From an uncultured Eubacteriales bacterium (GTDB taxonomy: Bacteria; Bacillota; Clostridia; Monoglobales; Monoglobaceae), in assembly GCA_905201285.1 (NCBI GenBank), contig CAJKNM010000038.1, positions 1 to 14,471 of the forward strand: 14,471 nucleotides of DNA. The letters run 5' to 3'. Shown here piece after piece: positions 1 through 8,800 of this stretch (its first letter is position 1; the number at the start of each line of letters is the position of its first letter). Below the pieces are notes generated by a model, which was not told the origin of the DNA, searched no databases, and was given only the letters and a program-made list of their open reading frames with translations. A program made the translations under genes and the position numbers.

Positions 1-1177
1 CGGTGGTTCTTCCGATTGCAACGCCCGAGCCGTTGAGCGTGTGAACAAGCTGAGCCTTATCCTTAGGTGAATTCTTATACTTGATATTCGCACGGCGAGC
101 CTGGAAGTCTTCAAAGTTACTGCACGAAGAAATCTCGACATAACGGCCATAGCTCGGCATCCACACTTCAATGTCATACTTCATTGCGGCGGTGAAGCCT
201 AAATCGCCGATACAGATTTTAACAACGTGATACGGAAGTTTAAGGAGCTGAAGTACCGATTCTGCGTCGTTTACAAGCTTTTCAAGCTCAGCATATGAAT
301 CCTCGGGCTTTGTGAATTTAACAAGCTCGACCTTATTAAACTGATGCTGGCGGATAAGACCTCTCGTATCTCTGCCTGCCGAACCTGCCTCCGCACGGAA
401 GCACGCGGTATAAGCGCAATATTTAAGCGGAAGTGAATTTCCGTCCAAAATCTGGTCACGGTGCATATTTGTAACAGGTACCTCGGCAGTCGGAACAAGG
501 AAGTAATCAGTGCCTGCAACCTTAAATGCGTCCTCTTCAAATTTAGGAAGCTGACCCGTTCCTATCATACTGTTTCTGTGAACCATAAACGGCGGGAATA
601 TTTCTTTATATCCGTTTCTCTTTGTATGCGTGTCAAGATAGAAGTTTGTTATTGCTCTCTCAAGACGTGCGCCCGCGCCTTTGTACACGGTGAAACGTGC
701 GCCTGTGATTTTAGCCGCCGTCTCGGGGTCTAAAATTCCGAGTTCCGAACCCAAATCCCAATGTGCCTTAGGCTCAAAATCAAACTTTGTCGGCTCCATA
801 AACTTTCTTACCTCTACATTATCAGCGTCGGTATCACCGTCCGGAACTGTCGGATTCGGAATATTCGGGATAGAATACATCATAACCGATATTTTCTCAT
901 CCAATTCACGGATTTTATCATCGTGTTCTTTGATAGAAGCCGAAAGCTCCTTCATTTCTTCAAATACCGCCGTGGTGTCCTCTCCGGCCTTTTTCATTGC
1001 CGGAATTTTCTTTGAAACGGTATTCTGCTCTGACTTTTTCTGTTCAACCTCAAATGTGAGCTGACGTCTCTCTTTATCAAGCGCAATAAGCGCGTCAATG
1101 TCCACATTTTCTTTTCTGCGTGCAAGCGCCGCCTTAACCTTTTCGGGTTCTGTTCTTATTAGTTTAATATCAATCAT
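1..1177 (-). CDS. serS: Seryl-tRNA synthetase, C-terminal end cut by the window edge
   Basis: Cytoplasmic class II aminoacyl-tRNA synthetase that charges tRNA-Ser with serine using ATP. The reading frame starts at an ATG (1175-1177) preceded by an AAGAAAGGAAA ribosome binding site and stays open for 392 codons to the left edge; bacterial SerRS is about 425 residues, so roughly 30 are missing. Residues about 28-100 are charged and heptad-like, matching the long coiled-coil arm that holds the tRNA extra arm. The family linker SIPNIPNPTVPDG follows. The serine-binding TAEVPVTN loop lies near residue 227, motif 2 (FRAEAGSAGRDTRG) near 260, and motif 3 (GSGVAIGRT) at the cut end. It starts 38 bases after the small upstream gene, so it is probably co-transcribed with parA-parB. 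That gap is too short for a T-box leader, and none is seen further upstream. Confidence 0.96.
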   Translation of the reverse strand, partial: MIDIKLIRTEPEKVKAALARRKENVDIDALIALDKERRQLTFEVEQKKSEQNTVSKKIPAMKKAGEDTTAVFEEMKELSASIKEHDDKIRELDEKISVMMYSIPNIPNPTVPDGDTDADNVEVRKFMEPTKFDFEPKAHWDLGSELGILDPETAAKITGARFTVYKGAGARLERAITNFYLDTHTKRNGYKEIFPPFMVHRNSMIGTGQLPKFEEDAFKVAGTDYFLVPTAEVPVTNMHRDQILDGNSLPLKYCAYTACFRAEAGSAGRDTRGLIRQHQFNKVELVKFTKPEDSYAELEKLVNDAESVLQLLKLPYHVVKICIGDLGFTAAMKYDIEVWMPSYGRYVEISSCSNFEDFQARRANIKYKNSPKDKAQLVHTLNGSGVAIGRTT

Positions 1178-1215
1178 TTTTATATTTCCTTTCTTATTTT
1201 AATCTCTTTTAAAAA

Positions 1216-1647
1216 TTATTTCGCTTGTGTTTCGGCCGCAGGAGCCTCAACCAAGGTCTTGACCGAAGTATACAAATCCTTCAAATCATCCGAAACCGAG
1301 CCTTCCTCAATGCTTTCAAACTTCTGCCTTGCCTCATCTGTATTTCCCGCCCGGTACAGCTTACAAACATCCGAAAGCTTAATACATAAATCATTCGAAG
1401 CCGAAAGCTTGTCCTTTTCATCTTGAACCTTATCAAGCTTATTTTTTAATTCATAGCTTTCATTTTTAAGCCGAACAACCTCCTCCTGAATGGTGGTGTT
1501 AGCCTGTGTCGTCTCCTCTATCTGATTCTGAAAGCTCTCTTCTCTGTTATCCGCCATCGCGGCAATTATGATTACTATAATCGCCGTCAAAAGCATAATC
1601 ACAGCATACGTTGCAAGCTTACCCGATTTTTTATTTTTTTCTTCCAA
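1216..1647 (-). CDS. Small membrane-anchored coiled-coil protein of unknown function
   Basis: I do not recognise this family. The product is 143 residues. A short basic N-terminus (KNKKSGK) is followed by one hydrophobic segment at about 12-32, which would give a cytoplasmic N-terminus and an outward-facing remainder. Residues about 35-85 are rich in E, K, Q, L and N with heptad spacing and look like a coiled coil. A helical stretch follows with a TPR-like look (CKLYRAGNTDEARQKFESI, about 95-113), then an Ala/Glu tail. The start is a TTG, chosen because GAGAGG lies 9 bases upstream and because the first in-frame ATG (residue 18) would remove half the membrane segment. It sits 161 bases after parB and 38 before serS. 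It could be a structural or divisome-like protein, or a scaffold; its place in the segregation operon is suggestive only. Confidence 0.85.
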   Translation of the reverse strand: MEEKNKKSGKLATYAVIMLLTAIIVIIIAAMADNREESFQNQIEETTQANTTIQEEVVRLKNESYELKNKLDKVQDEKDKLSASNDLCIKLSDVCKLYRAGNTDEARQKFESIEEGSVSDDLKDLYTSVKTLVEAPAAETQAK

Positions 1648-1656
1648 ATAATATCG

Positions 1657-1662
1657 CCTCTC
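1657..1662 (-). promoter_or_regulatory. Ribosome binding site supporting a TTG start
   Basis: GAGAGG on the minus strand lies 9 bases before the TTG codon at 1645-1647. It is the main evidence that the small coiled-coil gene starts at TTG and includes its membrane segment. Confidence 0.65.
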
Positions 1663-1730
1663 TATATTAAAATTTCAAAACCACTCTTACAAGCTCAAAA
1701 ATAGGCCTAAAATCGTTTCTCAGATATTTT

Positions 1731-1746
1731 GGTATAATATCATACC
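1731..1746 (-). promoter_or_regulatory. Possible extended -10 element inside an imperfect 16-base dyad
   Basis: In the 161-base gap after parB, the minus strand reads TGA then TATTAT (1734-1739), an extended -10 with 5 of 6 consensus bases. No good -35 is present at 16-18 bases (AAAATT at 17). The element sits in GGTATGATATTATACC, an inverted repeat with one mismatched pair, which could be an operator. The gap is otherwise AT-rich; I see no T-box and no terminator with a U tract. A promoter for the coiled-coil gene and serS is possible but weakly supported. Confidence 0.3.
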
Positions 1747-1808
1747 CTTACCCTAAAATTTTGAACACAACTTAAAATATTAGTGTCGATTTTTGTCGAA
1801 TTAAATTT

Positions 1809-2687
1809 TTAACGCTTTAATTCAAATAAAATTCGTTCCAGGTCATCCTTACTGTAATACTCGATTTCTATTTTACCTTTTTTTGAACCCTCGCTTATTT
1901 TCACCTTTGTTCCAAATCTTGACGAGAGTGCTCCCTCTAAATCCTTATAATATTTTTGAGTCATAGGATTTACCGCCTTGACAGTTTTCTTCTGTGCCGG
2001 AGTTTTCTGGGCGAGCGCCTCTGCCTGTCGAACCGTCAAATCCTCTTTAATTATTTTTTCTGCATATTCAATCTGGCGGTCTTTATCAAGAGTAAGAAGA
2101 GCCCTTGCGTGACCTTGTGTCAATTTGTTGTCACGAAGCATAGCTTTAACCTCATCACAAAGGTTGTTCAATCTGAGGGAGTTAGCCACTGCACTCCGGC
2201 TCTTTCCCACCTTTTTAGCAATCTCGTCCTGTGTGAGCGAAAATGTCTCTAAAAGATAGCGATAACCCTCGGCTTCTTCAACAGGATTTAGGTCATCACG
2301 CTGAAGATTCTCAACTAACGCAATCTCAGATACTTCCTTAGCATCAAAATTCCTTATGATACACGGAATATCGTGAAGTCCGGCGAGCTTAGATGCACGC
2401 CAGCGGCGTTCACCGGCAACAATCTTATATGTTCCGTTTTTAGTCGGGGTAACAAGAATTGGTGAAACAACGCCATGCTCGCCGATAGAATCCGCAAGAG
2501 CCTCAAGCTTTTCGGGGTCAAAATCCTTTCGCGGCTGATTCTTGTTAGGCTCAATATCCGCAAGAGAAATCAACTTGATTACATCACCTTTTTCAACATC
2601 CTCGTTAATCTCGCCGAGAATGTCATCGGTTGATTCAAACAGCGAGCCGAGGCCCTTTCCCAAAGGAGCCTTTTTATGTCCTGCCAT
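1809..2687 (-). CDS. parB: Chromosome partitioning protein ParB (Spo0J)
   Basis: CTP-dependent DNA clamp that loads at parS, spreads along the origin region, recruits SMC and stimulates ParA ATPase. The N-terminal ParA-contacting peptide is clear (PLGKGLGSLF, about residues 7-16). The ParB/sulfiredoxin-like CTPase domain carries GERRWRAS near 92-98 and ENLQRDDLNPVEEA near 124-137. A helix-turn-helix for parS follows (TQDEIAKKVGKSRSAVANSL, about 149-168), then a C-terminal dimerisation region. Length is 292 residues, normal for the family. I chose the ATG at 2685-2687 rather than an ATG 30 bases upstream: AAAGGAAAG lies about 10 bases before it, the upstream ATG has no ribosome binding site, and chromosomal ParBs begin a few residues before the LGKGL motif. 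It follows parA by 46 bases in the same operon. Confidence 0.97.
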   Translation of the reverse strand: MAGHKKAPLGKGLGSLFESTDDILGEINEDVEKGDVIKLISLADIEPNKNQPRKDFDPEKLEALADSIGEHGVVSPILVTPTKNGTYKIVAGERRWRASKLAGLHDIPCIIRNFDAKEVSEIALVENLQRDDLNPVEEAEGYRYLLETFSLTQDEIAKKVGKSRSAVANSLRLNNLCDEVKAMLRDNKLTQGHARALLTLDKDRQIEYAEKIIKEDLTVRQAEALAQKTPAQKKTVKAVNPMTQKYYKDLEGALSSRFGTKVKISEGSKKGKIEIEYYSKDDLERILFELKR

Positions 2688-2694
2688 AGAATCA

Positions 2695-2703
2695 CTTTCC
2701 TTT
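2695..2703 (-). promoter_or_regulatory. Ribosome binding site deciding the parB start
   Basis: AAAGGAAAG on the minus strand, with its AGGA core 10 bases before the ATG at 2685-2687. An in-frame ATG at 2715-2717 lies upstream of this site and has only AT-rich sequence before it, so the shorter 292-residue ParB is preferred. Confidence 0.7.
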
Positions 2704-2733
2704 CTATAATATTTCATATTAAATTAACTTAAA

Positions 2734-3501
2734 TTAAGCCTTATTTTTATTTATAACTTCAGCGGCAAGCTTCTTATAGCACTTCGCACCCTTGGAGTTT
2801 TTATCAAATGCTATAATAGGTTGACCGTAACTCGGTGCTTCCGAAAGCCGCACATTCCGCGGAATAACCGTTTTATAGACCGCCGCGCCGAAATACTTGC
2901 GAACCTCGCTTTCCACCTGACCCGACAGCTTTGTTCTTCCGTCATACATCGTCAAAAGAATTCCTTCGATTTTAAGGCTTGTCCCGAAAGTTTGCTTAAC
3001 ATTTTTTATCGTTCTTGTAAGCTGACTGAGCCCTTCAAGAGCATAATACTCGCATTGAATCGGAATAAGCACGCTATCCGCCGCGCAGAGCGAATTAAGC
3101 GTTATTAACCCGAGTGACGGAGGACAGTCAATGATAATAAAATCAAACCTCTCGCGTACCTGTTCAATCTTTTCTTTAAGCCTGAATTCTCTGTGTTTTA
3201 AGCTGACCATCTCGATTTCTGCCCCTGCAAGAGCCATTGCACCCGGGCAAACCGACAGATTTGAATATTCAGTTTCGATTATCGCGTCGCTCAGCGGCGT
3301 ATCGCTGACAAGACAGTCATACGTCGAAAAATCATCATCTTTTATACTTATACCGAGTCCGCTTGTTGTATTCCCCTGAGGGTCAGCATCAATAACAAGA
3401 ACTTTTTTCTTTTTCTGTCCCAAACAGGCGCTCAGATTGACCGCAGTTGTCGTTTTTCCTACGCCGCCTTTTTGGTTTGCTATCGCAATTACCTTACCCA
3501 T
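2734..3501 (-). CDS. parA: Chromosome partitioning ATPase ParA (Soj)
   Basis: Deviant Walker-type ATPase that dimerises on ATP, binds DNA non-specifically and is cycled by ParB; in Bacillota the Soj branch also modulates DnaA. The 255-residue product has the signature P-loop KGGVGKTT (residues 11-18), including the lysine that marks the ParA/MinD class, the A' motif VIDADPQGN (about 36-44) and Walker B FIIIDCPPSLG (about 120-130). Length matches the chromosomal Soj class, which lacks the extra N-terminal DNA-binding domain of plasmid ParAs. The ATG is preceded by GAGGTG. It is the first gene of parA-parB-(coiled coil)-serS, with its own promoter and two parS-like palindromes immediately upstream, so ParB could autoregulate the operon (inference). 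Confidence 0.97.
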   Translation of the reverse strand: MGKVIAIANQKGGVGKTTTAVNLSACLGQKKKKVLVIDADPQGNTTSGLGISIKDDDFSTYDCLVSDTPLSDAIIETEYSNLSVCPGAMALAGAEIEMVSLKHREFRLKEKIEQVRERFDFIIIDCPPSLGLITLNSLCAADSVLIPIQCEYYALEGLSQLTRTIKNVKQTFGTSLKIEGILLTMYDGRTKLSGQVESEVRKYFGAAVYKTVIPRNVRLSEAPSYGQPIIAFDKNSKGAKCYKKLAAEVINKNKA

Positions 3502-3539
3502 ACTACACCTCGATTCACTCTTTTTATGTCATCTTATAT

Positions 3540-3568
3540 ATAATATCACAACAAAAGAAAAAATACAA
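3540..3568 (-). promoter_or_regulatory. Predicted parA promoter, extended -10
   Basis: On the minus strand the -35 candidate TTGTAT (3563-3568), a 17-base spacer and the -10 TATTAT (3540-3545) preceded by TGA form an extended -10 promoter. Transcription would begin near 3533, giving a leader of about 32 bases. The -35 hexamer lies in the 3' stem of the upstream terminator. An alternative in the same stretch is TTGTGA, 17 bases, CATAAA. Confidence 0.5.
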
Positions 3569-3588
3569 GGCTAAATGCCCTGTATTTT
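3552..3588 (-). terminator. Intrinsic terminator of the ispG-polC-tex operon
   Basis: Reading the minus strand, an 11-base stem (AAATACAGGGC with GCCTTGTATTT, one G-U pair) closes a 5-base ATTTA loop and runs into TTTTTTCTTTTG. This is a good rho-independent terminator about 75 bases past the tex stop codon and just before the parA promoter, separating the two operons. Confidence 0.8.
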
Positions 3589-3592
3589 CAAA

Positions 3593-3628
3593 AAAATTAC
3601 TCTGTTTCACGTGAAACAGAGTAATTTT
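3593..3628. promoter_or_regulatory. Perfect 36-base palindrome with a consensus parS core
   Basis: The core TGTTTCACGTGAAACA (3603-3618) is the symmetric form of the parS site bound by chromosomal ParB/Spo0J. The symmetry extends ten bases beyond the core on each side, giving a perfect 36-base palindrome centred at 3610/3611. It lies about 100 bases upstream of parA. On the minus strand the palindrome is followed by seven Ts, so the transcript could also fold into a hairpin with a U tract; the stem has almost no unpaired loop, so termination here is less certain than at the neighbouring hairpin. Confidence 0.88.
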
Positions 3629-3643
3629 AATACTCCTGTAACA

Positions 3644-3667
3644 TTAATGTTTCATATGAAACATTAA
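3644..3667. promoter_or_regulatory. Second parS-like palindrome with altered centre
   Basis: A perfect 24-base palindrome centred at 3655/3656 contains TGTTTCATATGAAACA (3648-3663). It matches the neighbouring parS except that the central CG is replaced by TA, so CACGTG becomes CATATG. Its centre is 45 bases from the first. It overlaps the tex stop codon (3664-3666). It may be a weak or specialised ParB site, or a diverged copy; binding is not shown by sequence alone. Confidence 0.55.
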
Positions 3668-5817
3668 ACGCCTTTCATTGTGAGACTGATTCTCTTTTTC
3701 TCAGGGTCAACCTCTAAAACCTTAACTTTAACAATATCACCGATTGAAACAACGTCCATAGGATGCTTCACATAGTTGTCCGAAAGCTGAGAAATGTGAA
3801 CAAGTCCGTCCTGGTGAACACCAATATCAACAAACGCGCCAAAATCAATTACATTTCGTACCGTTCCCGTCAAAACCATACCTTCTTTTAAATCTTCGAT
3901 TCCCATTACATCTGTACGGAGAACAGGCTGTTCAATTTCATCTCTCGGATCACGGCCGGGTTTAACGAGCTCTTTAACAATATCATTTAATGTAGGAAGT
4001 CCTATGCCGGCATCTTCCGCAAGCCTTTTTGACCCATAAGCCTTCACCTTTTCAGGAAGCTCTCCAAGTTTATTTAAGTTTATATCTGCCGCCTTAAATC
4101 CGCATTTTTCAAGAATTGTCTTTGCAGCAGAATAGCTCTCGGGATGAACGGAGGTGTTATCAAGCGGATTCTTTGCATTCTTTATGCGCAAGAATCCGGC
4201 ACACTGTTCAAAAGCCTTTGGTCCGAGCTTCGGAACCTTTTTGAGCTGTGCCCTCGATGTGAAAGCACCCTCTTGTTCACGATATGCAACTATATTCTTA
4301 GCAACAGCAGAGGAAACACCCGAAATATGCGACAGCAGAGGAGCAGAAGCGGTGTTAAGGTCAGCCCCTACGCTGTTTACAACATCCTCGACTACTCCGC
4401 CCAAAATTTCATCAAGTCTCTTTTGGTTCATATCGTGCTGATATTGGCCGACACCGATGGCCTTAGGCTCTATTTTAACAAGCTCGGCGAGAGGGTCCTG
4501 AACTCTGCGTGCGATGGATATTGCCGAACGTTTTGTAACATCAAAATCAGGAAATTCTTCAGCGCCGAGCTTTGACGCGGAATAAACCGATGCCCCGGCT
4601 TCGTTTGTGATTATATATTTCGTCTTACAATTAGGAATGGAATGCAGAACCTCCGCCGCAAACATTTCCGTTTCTTTTGATGCCGTTCCGTTTCCTATCG
4701 ATATTAAATCGACATTGTACTTTGAAATAAGTCCTTTTATATAATCAGCGGCGGCTTTCTTTTGAGCCTGAGAGTGTGTGACGAAAATCACACCTGTGTC
4801 AAGAACCTTTCCCGTTCCGTCGACAACGCCGACCTTACAGCCGGTTCGATAGCCGGGGTCAAGTCCTATAACAACCTTGTTCTGAATCGGCGGCTGCATC
4901 AGAAGATTTTTAAGATTAACCTTAAATACGCTCATTGCCTGTTCCTGCGCTGCTTCTGTCAATTCATTTCTTATTTCACGTTCTATAGACGGCTGTATAA
5001 GCCTTAAATACGCATCACAAACCGCCTCCTCAACATATTTAGAAGAATCCGTTACTTTTTTTGAAACCTCTTTGCGTTTTAAATAAGCTATAATCTTCTC
5101 AGTATCACATTCGAGGGTCACCGACAAAAAACCCTCTTTTTCACCTCTGTCAATAGCAAGCGTTCGGTGCGGGGCAAGTGACTTACACCCCTCCGAGAAA
5201 TCATAGTACATTCTGTATACACTATCCTCTTCCGAAACAGCTGATGTTCTTACTATTCCCGTATTAAGTGTAATTTCACGTATTTTCTTCCGATAATCCG
5301 CGTTATCCGATACCATCTCGGCTATAATATCCATTGCACCGCTGATTGCATCATCAGCCGAAGATACGCCCTTTTCTTCATCTATATATTCCGAGGCAAT
5401 CGCTAAAATATCAGCATCCTCAGGGTTTTGAGCGTGTATACGTAAGGCAAGAGGTTCAAGTCCCTTCGCCTTGGCAACCGTCGCCCTTGTCTTTCGCTTC
5501 GGCCTGAACGGTCTATAAATATCCTCTACCTCACCCAGCTTCGTACAAGCGTCAATTGCGGCCAAAATCTCGGGCGTGAGATTCCCCTGTTCTTCAATTA
5601 TCCTCTTTACATCCGCCTTGCGTTCTTCTATACTTCTCAAATAGTTAAGTCTTTCTTCAAGCGTACGGAGAATCTCGTCATTTAATTCTCCTGTTTCTTC
5701 TTTTCTATATCTGGAAATAAATGGAACTGTATTTCCTCCGTCAAGAAGCTCAACGGCCTTCTCTGCCTGCCAGAGCTTAATACCGAGTTCCTCGGCAAGT
5801 TTTTCGTTTATTGTCAT
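3664..5817 (-). CDS. tex: Tex family RNA-binding protein with S1 domain
   Basis: Tex proteins bind nucleic acids and are linked to transcription control and RNA handling; their exact role in Clostridia is not settled. At 717 residues this one is full length. An N-terminal helical region carries the family signatures VPFISRYRKEETGEL (about 31-45) and YRPFRPKRKTRATVAKAKGL (about 101-120). A YqgF/RuvC-like fold begins near 320 (VIGLDPGYRTG). Helix-hairpin-helix motifs lie near 499-540 (SGVSSAVAKNIVAYREQEGA and the LGPKAFEQCAGFLRI stretch), and a C-terminal S1 domain at about 645-715 (GTVRNVIDFGAFVDIGVHQD). The start has AAAGGTGAT six bases upstream. It lies 34 bases after polC, so it should be the last gene of the ispG-polC-tex operon. 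Its stop codon lies inside a parS-like palindrome. Confidence 0.96.
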   Translation of the reverse strand: MTINEKLAEELGIKLWQAEKAVELLDGGNTVPFISRYRKEETGELNDEILRTLEERLNYLRSIEERKADVKRIIEEQGNLTPEILAAIDACTKLGEVEDIYRPFRPKRKTRATVAKAKGLEPLALRIHAQNPEDADILAIASEYIDEEKGVSSADDAISGAMDIIAEMVSDNADYRKKIREITLNTGIVRTSAVSEEDSVYRMYYDFSEGCKSLAPHRTLAIDRGEKEGFLSVTLECDTEKIIAYLKRKEVSKKVTDSSKYVEEAVCDAYLRLIQPSIEREIRNELTEAAQEQAMSVFKVNLKNLLMQPPIQNKVVIGLDPGYRTGCKVGVVDGTGKVLDTGVIFVTHSQAQKKAAADYIKGLISKYNVDLISIGNGTASKETEMFAAEVLHSIPNCKTKYIITNEAGASVYSASKLGAEEFPDFDVTKRSAISIARRVQDPLAELVKIEPKAIGVGQYQHDMNQKRLDEILGGVVEDVVNSVGADLNTASAPLLSHISGVSSAVAKNIVAYREQEGAFTSRAQLKKVPKLGPKAFEQCAGFLRIKNAKNPLDNTSVHPESYSAAKTILEKCGFKAADINLNKLGELPEKVKAYGSKRLAEDAGIGLPTLNDIVKELVKPGRDPRDEIEQPVLRTDVMGIEDLKEGMVLTGTVRNVIDFGAFVDIGVHQDGLVHISQLSDNYVKHPMDVVSIGDIVKVKVLEVDPEKKRISLTMKGV

Positions 5818-5851
5818 TTTAAATCACCTTTTGTAAAATATTAGTATGTAT

Positions 5852-8800
5852 TTACATATTAAGCATATCCATAAAGTTAATCTGGCTCGTTTCCGAAAGT
5901 CCGCGCAGAACGCCGTTTTCATTCAGCACTTCCATAACAGCCTTGGTTATTCCCGCACGGTTTTTCAAATCCTCCTGAGACAGGAACTTACCCTTTTTCG
6001 CCGCTTCCATTATAGACTCGGCCGCCGCCTCGCCGACACCGGCGAACGCGTTAAGCGGAGGAAGAATGGCGTTTCCGACCTTTTTAAACTTTCTTGCGTG
6101 TGACTGATACAGGTCAACGGGCAGGAATTCAATTCCCCTCTCATACATTTCAAGACAGATTTCCAAAATCGTATACAACGATTTTTCGTTCGCGGTAATC
6201 GATGTTCCCTTAAGGTTTAAGCGGTGCATCTCAGCCTTAACCTTGTCCACCCCGCGTGTCATAATCGCCGCATCAAACAAGTCGGCGCGAACAGTGAAAT
6301 ATGCACTGTAAAACTCAACCGGATAGTACACCTTAAAGTATGCAATCCTGAGCGCCATCATAACATATGCGGCGGCGTGTGCCTTAGGGAACATATACTT
6401 AATTTTTTTACACGATTCGAGATACCATTCGGGAACGTTATTATCACGCATTGCCTTCTCATATTCCTCAGGCATCCCCTCCTTTGCGGCACGCCCCTTT
6501 CTGACGAACTCCATTATCTTAAACGCCGTTCCCGGCTCTAATCCGTGCTGAATCAGATATACCATAATATCGTCACGAAGACCTATAACCTCAGCAAGCG
6601 AGGCCGTTCCGTTTCTGACCAAATCCTGTGCGTTATTCAGCCATACATCTGTTCCGTGAGACAGACCGGATATAATCAAAAGCTCAACAAACGTTGACGG
6701 CTTTGTGTCGACCAGCATACCGCGGACAAATGATGTACCGAATTCCGGAACGCCGAAGGTTCCGACCTTGCTTCCTATCTGTTCGGGTGTAACGCCGAGG
6801 GCCTCGGTTCCCGAGAACAGGCTCATAACCTTAGGGTCGGCAAGCGGAAGCTCGGACGCGTTAAGACCCGTCATATCCTCAAGCATACGAATTGTCGATG
6901 GGTCATCGTGACCGAGAATATCAAGCTTTAACAGGTTATCGTGTATCGAATGGAAGTCAAAGTGGGTTGTTATAATATCCGAATCCTTTTTATCAGCCGG
7001 ATGCTGAATCGGGCAAAAATCGTGAATATCCATTGTTTTCGGGCAGACGATGATACCTCCCGGATGCTGTCCGGTTGTACGTTTAACATCAACCATTCCC
7101 CTTGAGATTCGGATCAATTCCTCCTCGGGGGCATCTATGCCCTTTTCCTCATAATATTTTTTTGCAAAGCCTATTGCCGTCTTTTCGGCGATAGTACCTA
7201 TCGTTCCCGCTTTAAACACATATCCCTCGCCGAAAAGTTCGCCGACGTATTTGTGTGCCGTTGCCTGATATTCACCCGAGAAGTTAAGGTCAATATCCGG
7301 AACCTTATCTCCTTTAAATCCAAGGAAGGTTTCAAAAGGAATCATCAATCCGTCCTTTTTATATTTAGTTCCGCAGACAGGGCATATCTTATCCGGCATA
7401 TCGATACCCGTGGGATACTCGCCGTGTTCAAACCACTCGCTGTTCTTGCATTTCGGGCAGACATAGTGCGGACAGAGCGCATTTACCTCGGTTATATCCG
7501 AAAGGAATGCCGCAAACGACGAACCTACGCTTCCTCGTGAGCCAACGAGATAACCCGCGTCATTCGACTTCTTAACCAGCTTATGAGCAATCATATACAT
7601 AACCGAATAACCGTATTTCACAATACAGTTAAGCTCTTTATCCATACGCTCCTGAACAATTTTCGGAAGAACCTCGCCGTATATTCGGTGTGCCTTTGCG
7701 TGGCACATATCCACCAAATCCTGTTCACAGTTCTCGATTGACGGCGGGTAAGACCCATCCTTAACCGGCTGAATCTTCTCGCACATATCGGCAATTTTAT
7801 TGGTGTTTGTTATTACTATTTCCTTCGCACGGTCGCCCAGATACGAGAATTCCTCAAGCATCTCCTCGGTTGTACGAAGGTAAAGCGGAGCCTGTTCATC
7901 CGCATCGGAGAACCCCTGTGCACCGAGAAGAACGCGGCGGTACATTGCATCCTCAGGATCCATAAAGTGAACATCACAGGTGGCAACTGTCGGAAGGTTC
8001 AGCTTATCTCCGAGCTTTATAATCTTTTTATTTATATTCTGAAGCTCAGTCTTAGACGCAACCGTTCCGTTGCGAAGCATAAACGCGTTGTTCCCGAGCG
8101 GCTGAATTTCAAGATAGTCATAGAACGAAGCAATATCAAGCAGCTCTTCATCGGTCTTTTTATCCAATATAGCGCGATAAAGTTCCCCAGCCTCACACGC
8201 CGAACCGATTATAATTCCGTCACGGTATTTTTCTATTACACTCTTCGGCATAATCGGCTTCTTGTAAAAATATTCAAGGTTCGACTTTGAAATCAAACGG
8301 TATAGGTTTTTGAGTCCCACATAATTCCTCGCCAAAAGAATTATATGATACTTTTGGCTTTTAAGAAGCTCGGGCCGGGTCGAAATATTTATTTCGCCGC
8401 CCTCGCTATTATGCTCACGGGCAAGTTCCATAAATTTAAGGAATATTTCCGCTGTTGCGGTCGCATCATCGACAGCACGGTGGTGATTTTCAAGGCTCAC
8501 GCCCAGGCGCTTGCATACGGCGTCAAGCGAATGCTTCCGCTCATTAGGGAAAAGTTCGCGCGATATACGAAGTGTGTCAAGCGTTTTGTTGTGAAATTCG
8601 AGTCCAAGCTCGGTTGCGTTATACCTGATAAAGCCACAGTCAAACGAGGCGTTATGCGCAACAACCGCACAGCCCGAACAAAATTCGAGGAACCTCGGAA
8701 GAACCTCTTCTATATTCGGTTTGTCGGAGACCATATCGTTTGTGATTCCCGTAAGCTCGGTAATATTCGGCGGAATCGGAATCTCAGGGTTAATCAGCTG

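Noticed and set aside
1731..1746. Dyad considered as a terminator after parB
   Set aside because: The stem is only 5-6 AT-rich pairs and is followed by AAAATATC rather than a T tract.
1648..1808. Possible T-box leader for serS in the gap after parB
   Set aside because: No T-box motif or specifier-type stem is visible, and an intact gene lies between this gap and serS.
2688..2717. Upstream in-frame ATG that would lengthen ParB by ten residues
   Set aside because: It has no ribosome binding site. The downstream ATG has AAAGGAAAG about 10 bases before it and places the start just ahead of the conserved LGKGL motif.
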